The notes under the pieces were generated by a model that saw only the letters and a list, made by a program, of their open reading frames with translations, did not search any database and was not told the origin of the DNA. Below are positions 57,939 through 64,000 of a stretch of 64,000 nt of DNA, in pieces; position 1 is the stretch's first letter; each line of letters begins with the position of its first letter. The stretch covers positions 57,217,174 to 57,281,173 of the forward strand of contig CM059975.1 of assembly GCA_030490835.1 (NCBI GenBank), in the 5' to 3' direction. This DNA comes from Annona cherimola (Eukaryota; Streptophyta; Magnoliopsida; Magnoliales; Annonaceae). Position numbers and translations under genes: made by a program.

Positions 57939-60900
57939 ATATGTTTCAAGGCAAAGGCAAGCAATGTTTGGTTCATGGATAGTGGTTGCTCAAGACATAT
58001 GACCGGTGAAAGAAGTTTATTTCATAAACTCAAGCCTTGCAACGATGGAATTGTTGCTTTTGGAAATAATGAAAAAGGTAAAATCAAAGGTAAAGGAAAC
58101 ATTTATAGTATTTCAAATGCATGTATGGAAGATGTATTATTTGTTGAAGGACTCAAGCACAATTTAATGAGTATTAGCCAATTATGTGACAAAGGATACA
58201 AGGTTGTGTTTGAATCATCTATATGTAATGTATTTGATGGAGAACATATCATGTTTAGCGAAAAAAGACATGAAAATGTATATTTGGTTTCACTTGATGA
58301 ACTAGATGGTCAATGTCTAATGGCCATTGATAATGATCCATGGGTTTGCCATAAGAGACTTGGGCATATAAACATGACAAATATAAAGATCCTATGGAAG
58401 AAGAATTTGGTAGAAGGATTGCCTAAATTGAAATATGATAAAGATAAAATTTGCAAGGCATGTCAATTGTCAAAACAACCTAAAATGCCTTTTTCTACCA
58501 AAAAAGAGATTTCCACCACTAGGCCACTTGAATTGCTACACATGGATCTATATGGGCCATCCGACATTCTAACTATTGGTGGAAAGAAATATGTGTTTGT
58601 AATAGTTGATGATTTTTCAAGATTTACATGGGTAATTCTCTTAGCTAGCAAAGATGAAGCCTTCTCTATGTTTGCAACCTTTGTAAATTTGGTGCAAAAT
58701 GAAAAATAAAGTACTATTATCACTATTAGAAGTGATCATAGTGGTGAGTTTGAAAATAAACGATTCATAGAATTATGCAATGAAAAAGGAATCCACCACA
58801 CATTTTCTGCACCAAGAACTCCACAACAAAATGAAGTGGTTGAAAGGAAAAATAGAATCATACAAGAGATGGCTAGAACAATGCTAAATGAGAGTAAATT
58901 ATCAAAGAAATTTGGGGTGAAGCTGTAAGTACAGCTTGTCATGTGTTGAACCGAGTTACCATTAGAGCAATCTTAAAAAAGACCCCATATGATCTATGGA
59001 AAGGTAGAAAACCAAATATCTCATATTTTCATGCCTTTGGTTGCACATGTTATGTTTTGAATAATGGAAAAATCAACTTGGAAAAACTGGATGCTAAGAG
59101 TGATGAGGCAATATTCCTTGGTTACTCATCAAATAGCAAAGCATATAGAGTCTTCAACAAAAGAAACCAAGTTGTAGAAGAGTCAATACATGTTGTTTTT
59201 GATGAATTTAACCCATGTTTCAAAAGAAAAGATGATTTAAGTGATGCAGATAAGATAACAAGTAGTCTTGAAAATTTGCATATGGAGAAGCAAGAAGAAT
59301 CAATGGAGGAAAGGGTAAGTGAAGGTAATAATTTCTATAAACCTCCAACTGATTTAAAGTTCAAAAATGCCCATCCAATTGAACAAGTTATAGGGAATGT
59401 TTATGAAGGGGTAAAGACTAGAATGTCAAAATAAAATATTTGTGGACAATACGCCTTTGTATCCAAAATTGAACCATCCACTATAGACCAAGCTCTTGAT
59501 GATGAAAACTGGATCATAGCAATGCAAGAAGAGCTAAACCAATTTGAAAGAAACCAAGTTTGGCATCTTATTCCAAGACCAAAAGATTGCATTGTCATTG
59601 GCACAAAATGGATTTTTAGGAACAAATTAGATGAAAGTAGACTTGTGGTGAGAAACAAAGCTAGACTTGTGGCAAAGGGATACTCACAAGAAGAGGGATT
59701 AGACTTTGAGGAATCCTATGCTCCGGTTGCTAGATTAGAAGTCATTCATATCTTACTAGCTTTTGCATCTCACATGAACTTTAAATTGTTTCAAATGGAT
59801 GTTAAAAGTGCATTTCTGAATGGTTATATAAATGAAGAGATGTAAGTTGAACAACTACCTGGATTTGAGAAGAAAGATCAATCTAAATTTATATACAAAT
59901 TAACCAAATCATTATATGGATTAAAACAAGCCCCAAGAGCTTGGTATGAGAGATTAAGCAAATTTTTGATTGATCATGATTTCCAAAAGGGAAAGGTAGA
60001 CACCACTTTGTTTATCAAGTACAAAGAAGAAGATATCTTGATTATTCAAATTTATGTTGATGACATTATTTTTAGTGCTACTAATGAGATTCTTTGTCAA
60101 GAATTTTCTGAGCTTATGCAGAAAGAATTTGAGATGAGTATGATGGGAGAGCTGAATTTCTTCCTTGGACTACAAATTAAACAATCAAGTGAAGGGATCT
60201 TCATAAACCAGTCCAAGTACATCAAGGAAATGTTAAAGATGTTTGGCATGGAAAACAGCAAAGGGGCAAACACGCCTATGAGCTGAACCATTTAAATTGA
60301 CAAAGACGAGAAAGGCGAACCAGTCGATTTAAAATTATATAGAAGCATGATAGGTTCTTTATTATATTTAACTGCTTCTAGGCCTGATATATTGTTTAGT
60401 GTGTATATGTGCTCTAGATTTCAATCATGTTCAAAAGAATCACACTTGGTAGCTGTAAAAAGAATTTTCAGATATTTAGTAGATACTACTAACATAGGAC
60501 TTTGGTATCCAAAGAGTTCTAATTTTGATCTAATCGACTACTCGGATGCGGATTTTGCTGGCTACAAGGTAGATAGAAAAAGCACTAGTGGAACATGTCA
60601 GTTTATTGGGAACATGTTGGTTTCATGGTTTTCAAGAAAACAACTAGTGTTGCTCTATCTACGGCGGAAGCCAAATATGTTGCTGCCGGGAGCTGTTGTG
60701 CTCAATTGCTTTGGATGAAACAACAACTTAGGGATTATGGCATGGACTTTAAAGATATACCTATTAAATGTGATAATACTAGTGCAATATGTTTAATTAA
60801 AAATCCAGTATTGCATTCTAGGACCAAGCATATAGACCTTAGACATCATTTTATTAGAGAACATGTAGAAAATCATGACATATGCTTGGAATATGTAAAA

Positions 60901-60996
60901 ATAGAAGATCAAATTGCAGATATTTTTACAAAACCTCTAGCAAAAGAACCATTTTATAAAATTAGAAATGATATGGGAATGCTTGAATTAACTTAG
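57924..60996 (+). pseudogene. pol: Element 2 pol, multiple stops and shifts
   Basis: Copia protease, integrase, RT and RNase H. The protease motif [13 protein letters not shown] is intact near 57972. Breaks: UAA at 58707-58709 inside integrase, just before the second catalytic Asp; a one-base loss near 58905-58920; UAA at 59432-59434; UAA at 59843-59845 in RT; UGA at 60284-60286; and a shift near 60640 in RNase H. The RT motifs [11 protein letters not shown] and YVDDII and the RNase H motif YSDADFAG are still readable. Ends LELT-UAG at 60994-60996, matching element 1. Several stops are CAA-to-TAA changes, as expected from C-to-T decay of methylated DNA. Confidence 0.92.
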
Positions 60997-61093
60997 ATAA
61001 GCACAAGCTGACGGGGAGCACAGGTTCAGGGGGAGCAACCCCGCCATTCTCAAAGGATTAACCCGCTCCATCTCTATTTTTTGATAAATTGAC

Positions 61094-61111
61094 AAAAGGG
61101 GGGAGAAGAGA
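61094..61111 (+). other. Upstream polypurine tract of element 2
   Basis: AAAAGGGGGGAGAAGAGA, about 215 bp before the 3' LTR and preceded by TTGACA as in element 1. Confidence 0.6.
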
Positions 61112-61309
61112 TCGGGATTTTAGTCTCCGTCTTAAATATGTGTATGAATGTTTTTGTGATGTATTTAAAGTAAAATATGTCTGTTAATATTATGCTTTTA
61201 ACTTGTGATTTATTGGAAGTAAAATATGCATGTTAAACTTCAAAATGCACAAACAGTATGTTTTAAAGACATTGAAAGGTATATACTCAAATCAGTTTTG
61301 TCAATCATC

Positions 61310-61323
61310 AAAAAGGGGGAGAT
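61310..61323 (+). other. Polypurine tract of element 2
   Basis: AAAAAGGGGGAGAT abutting the 3' LTR. Confidence 0.85.
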
Positions 61324-62992
61324 TTTTGGAAACATGTGAAAAATAAGCCAAGTTTATGTTTTGATGATTAACAAACCAATTTGAGTAAATGTTGGTTACT
61401 AACATATTTGTGAAGATGATTGAAGGTTATAAAAATGAAGAATATGAAGCATAGAAAGTTAAGTCGATTTCCAAGTCGACTCAGGCATCGACTTAGGCTA
61501 AGTCGAACCCCAAGTCGACTCTAGTAGCGACTTCAGCTCTTCATTTTCGTCCAGAGTTGAAAATGAGGAACTAAGCTACCGAAGTCGCAAACGAAGTCGA
61601 CTCCACATGCGACTTGGGTGAAGTCGCAGACCAAGTCGACTCCAACTTCGACTTCGAGGCGTCGTTTTCATCCAGAGTTGAAATCGGGGACGAGAGCTGC
61701 CGAAGTCGCATCCCAAGTCGACTCCGCATGCGACTTGGGTGAAGTCGCAGACCAAGTCGACTCCAGCTTCTACTTCAGTGCGGAACTTGCAGATCAAGAT
61801 GATTCATTGCTAGATTCAAGTGAAGATGAAGGCCAAGACAACTCAAACACTCAAATGAAGTCCAGAGCAAGCAAAGTTGCATATTTTTATGGAGAATCGA
61901 GATAATACATTTGGACCTCTCTTATGCACTTCAATACTCAAAGATTCAAGACTTAAGACACGGAGTCAAATGTGTTTAAGATAGAAGAATTATAAAGAGT
62001 CTTAAGTATAATCAAAGGAAGAACAACCAAATATTGAAGAAATTCAAGCAAGCAAGGCATTCCAAGGATTTCAAGTTCAACTAGCAAGCTAAAGAAGTAA
62101 AGTCGCACCCAAAGTCGACTTCACCTGCGACTTGGGTCAAGTCGAGGACCAAGTCGATCTAGAATGGAACTTGAAGAAGTTGCGGACAGGCAAAGTCGCA
62201 CCCGAAGTCGACTCCATTTGCGACTTGGGTGATGTTGCACCCGAAGTCGACTCCACCTGCGACTTGGGTCGCAACGGTCGGAAATTTTCCGAACGTTGGC
62301 GTATTACATGCATGCCACCTACCTCCAAACGTTCGGATTCCCTCGCAAATTATATAAGGCATTCAATATGAACGAGGAGGGTAGCTGAGAATTTATTGAA
62401 TGAGCATAACTCCCATCTTTAAGAGCATTAAGTGATCAAGCTAACATCTAGAAGAAGAACCTTGTTTCCAAACTGTCAAGAGCTGCTTGCTGAATCATTA
62501 AGCCTACGTTACAAGTTCTTCTCTGCGCCAAATCTGCCTCCACACAACAGTAACGTGTAGAAACTTTCTTTTGTTACTTCTTGTTGTATTGAACTTGATT
62601 TAGTTTGGGTAACTAAGATCAAGTGTAAGCAAAGTAGTGTGTGATTGGAGTGGAACTCGTCACCTACTTGTGCTGTGTATTGTTGATGCCCCCTAGAGCT
62701 GGAATCTAGAAGAGAGCAGTGATTCTAGTTGTATTTGTGAAATACAATAGTGGAACCCAAGTCACAAGAGGTGTGAGCTTGGAATAGTGGAATTGGGAGG
62801 TTGCCCGAACCACTATAAAAACCTTGCTTGTTGATTTTTATTTCTGCTCTGTACACTATATTGCTTTCCACTTTGTTTCTTCATAAAGGGGACTAGATTA
62901 ATCCGGGATAAAGTTTCTGTTTAAGTTGAAAATTTTAAATACCCAATTCACCCCTCCCCTCTTGGGTAATTGCCATTAACTCGGGACCATCA
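61324..62992 (+). repeat. Element 2 3' LTR
   Basis: 1669 bp; ends decayed to TTTTGG and CCATCA. A patch near 61640-61700 is much more diverged from the 5' LTR than its surroundings. Confidence 0.95.
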
Positions 62993-63195
62993 AGAATGAC
63001 TATGACAGAATCTGCCACCAAGTTCAATGCCTTGGTGAGATAAGTACCGTAGATAGCCAATGTGCCAGAGAACAAGGCACAAAGATTTCAGCAAGGACTG
63101 AGGTCATACCTCAGAGAAAGCTTAGCCCCTCTACTAATCAAAGACTATGCATGAAGTGTAGAAAGGGCTAGAGCCTAGGAGATTGAGGCAATGAG
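62993..63195 (+). pseudogene. Ty3/Gypsy gag fragment, right part
   Basis: Continues 54035-54328 in frame: TMTESATKFNALV, NVPENKAQRFQQGLR, SYLRESLAPLL, then VERARA and EIEAMS, with UAA, UAG and UGA codons between. Cut at 63196 by a copia LTR. Confidence 0.8.
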
Positions 63196-64000
63196 TGTTG
63201 GTCCCGAGTTAATGGCAAAACACAAGAGGGAAGGGGTGAATTGGGTTCTTATAAAATTCTTTGGTAAATTAAAAACTTAACCCCTTGAAAGTTTAATCCC
63301 CTTGATTGATGAAATGAAATGGAAAGCAATATAATGTAGAGAGCAGAAATATAAATCAAGCACACAAGATTTTTATAGTGGTTCGGGCAACCTCCCTACT
63401 CTACTCTTCCAAGCTCACACTCCTTGTGACTTGGGTTCCACTATTGTATTCCTCAAATACAATTAGAGCCACTACTCTCTTCTAGATTCCAGCTCTAGGG
63501 GGCTTCAACAAATCTCAGCACAAGTAGGTGATGAGTTCCACTCCAATCACACACTACTTTGCTTACACTTGATCTTAGTTCCTCAAACTAAATCAAGTTT
63601 AATACAATCAAATGAAATAACAAAGGAATCTACACGTTACAGTTGTGTAGAAGCAGTTTGGCGCAGAGAAGAACTCGTAGAATTGGCTTTGAAGATTCAG
63701 AGGTTGAGCTCTAGCAGTTTGAAGCAAAGTTTTTTCTTCTTTGGATTGGCTTGATCTCTTTAATGCTCTTGAAGATGGGAGTTAAGCACACTTAATGATT
63801 TTCAGCTACTTCCCTCGTCCACAATGAATGTCTTTTATAATTGTGGAGGGAATCCGAATGTTTGAAGGTAGGTGGCGCGCATTTAATGCGCCAACATTCT
63901 AATATTTTTCGACCGTTGCGACCCAAGTCGCATGCGGAGTCGACTTCGGGTGCGACTTCGCCCAAGTCGCAGATGGAGTCGACTTCGGGTGCGACTTTGC
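63196..64000 (-). mobile_element. Copia (Sirevirus-type) LTR, runs off the window
   Basis: Starts TGTTGGTCCCGAG at 63196, like the plus-strand edge of the element 1 LTRs. A TATAAAAG box is on the minus strand near 63831-63838, with GTCGAC motifs near 63938 and 63977. Whether it is solo or part of an element lies outside the window. ATGAG at 63191-63195 is the candidate target duplication. Confidence 0.85.

Larger units (their letters stand above)
54329..62992 (+). mobile_element. Copia element 2: full-length but decayed Sirevirus-type retrotransposon
   Basis: 8664 bp on the plus strand, flanked by AGAAT at 54324-54328 and 62993-62997. LTRs 54329-55997 and 61324-62992; PBS, gag, pol and two polypurine tracts in the usual order. 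Tens of LTR mismatches are visible, and gag and pol carry several stops and shifts, so it is clearly older than element 1. No ORF3: only about 300 bp separate pol from the 3' LTR. Protein similarity to element 1 is very high, so the two are close relatives. Confidence 0.95.

Overview
This window is plant nuclear DNA, almost certainly from an angiosperm. It is AT-rich and built nearly entirely of nested LTR retrotransposons, with a decayed LINE and one hAT-type MITE. I see no host gene, rRNA, tRNA or CRISPR. The plant assignment rests on Sirevirus-type Ty1/copia proteins, PBS sites matching initiator Met-tRNA, Ty3/Gypsy LTRs and solo LTRs with 5-bp target duplications. I cannot name the species.

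Layout. 1-7630: two copies of a long LTR family (here 'family A', about 3.6-4.6 kb) joined in opposite orientation, the second abutting a decayed Sirevirus-like LTR (7631-7997, continuing at 23460). 7998-23454: a family A solo LTR with target duplication CATAT, split by a complete minus-strand copia element (element 1, 10878-21778, duplication AAATT). 23460-26670: Sirevirus-like LTR scraps, a Gypsy protease remnant and a Gypsy LTR fragment. 26810-30505: a LINE ORF2 remnant interrupted by a solo copia LTR (duplication TAACT). 30500-32088: an Athila-like LTR with degenerate PBS and leader. 32089-38238: a Gypsy LTR on the minus strand carrying a nested solo LTR (duplication ATAAC) and a hAT MITE (8-bp duplication GAGAAATG). 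38239-39389: Gypsy 3' noncoding DNA with 42-44 bp repeats. 39390-44128: an Athila-like LTR split by a family A solo LTR. 44320-49774: another family A LTR split by a copia solo LTR (duplication GATTT). 49775-54034: a rearranged Gypsy-like element with LTR pieces in inverted orientation around a transposon-ORF pseudogene. 54035-63195: a Gypsy gag fragment split by a second full copia element (element 2, 54329-62992, duplication AGAAT), followed by a third copia LTR that leaves the window.

The most interesting object is element 1. Its LTRs differ at only five positions that I could find in 1749 bp, so it is young. Its pol is open and has every catalytic residue I looked for, and it carries an extra gene (ORF3) between pol and the 3' LTR that element 2 lacks. 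ORF3 resembles the 'putative plant transposon protein' family and ends in a coiled coil. It is preceded by a pyrimidine-rich leader and by seven GTCGAC palindromes spaced 20-23 bp apart. The same palindrome is clustered in U3 of the copia LTRs upstream of the TATA box, which suggests that a shared factor may act on the LTR promoter and on an internal ORF3 promoter. A pseudogene with the same architecture lies in the unrelated Gypsy-like element at 50579-51323. Two other patterns deserve attention: a conserved +1 offset between gag and pol in both copia elements, and a 44-46 nt block with splice-like borders inside five family A LTRs. Family names and alignments come from reading by eye; no search was run.
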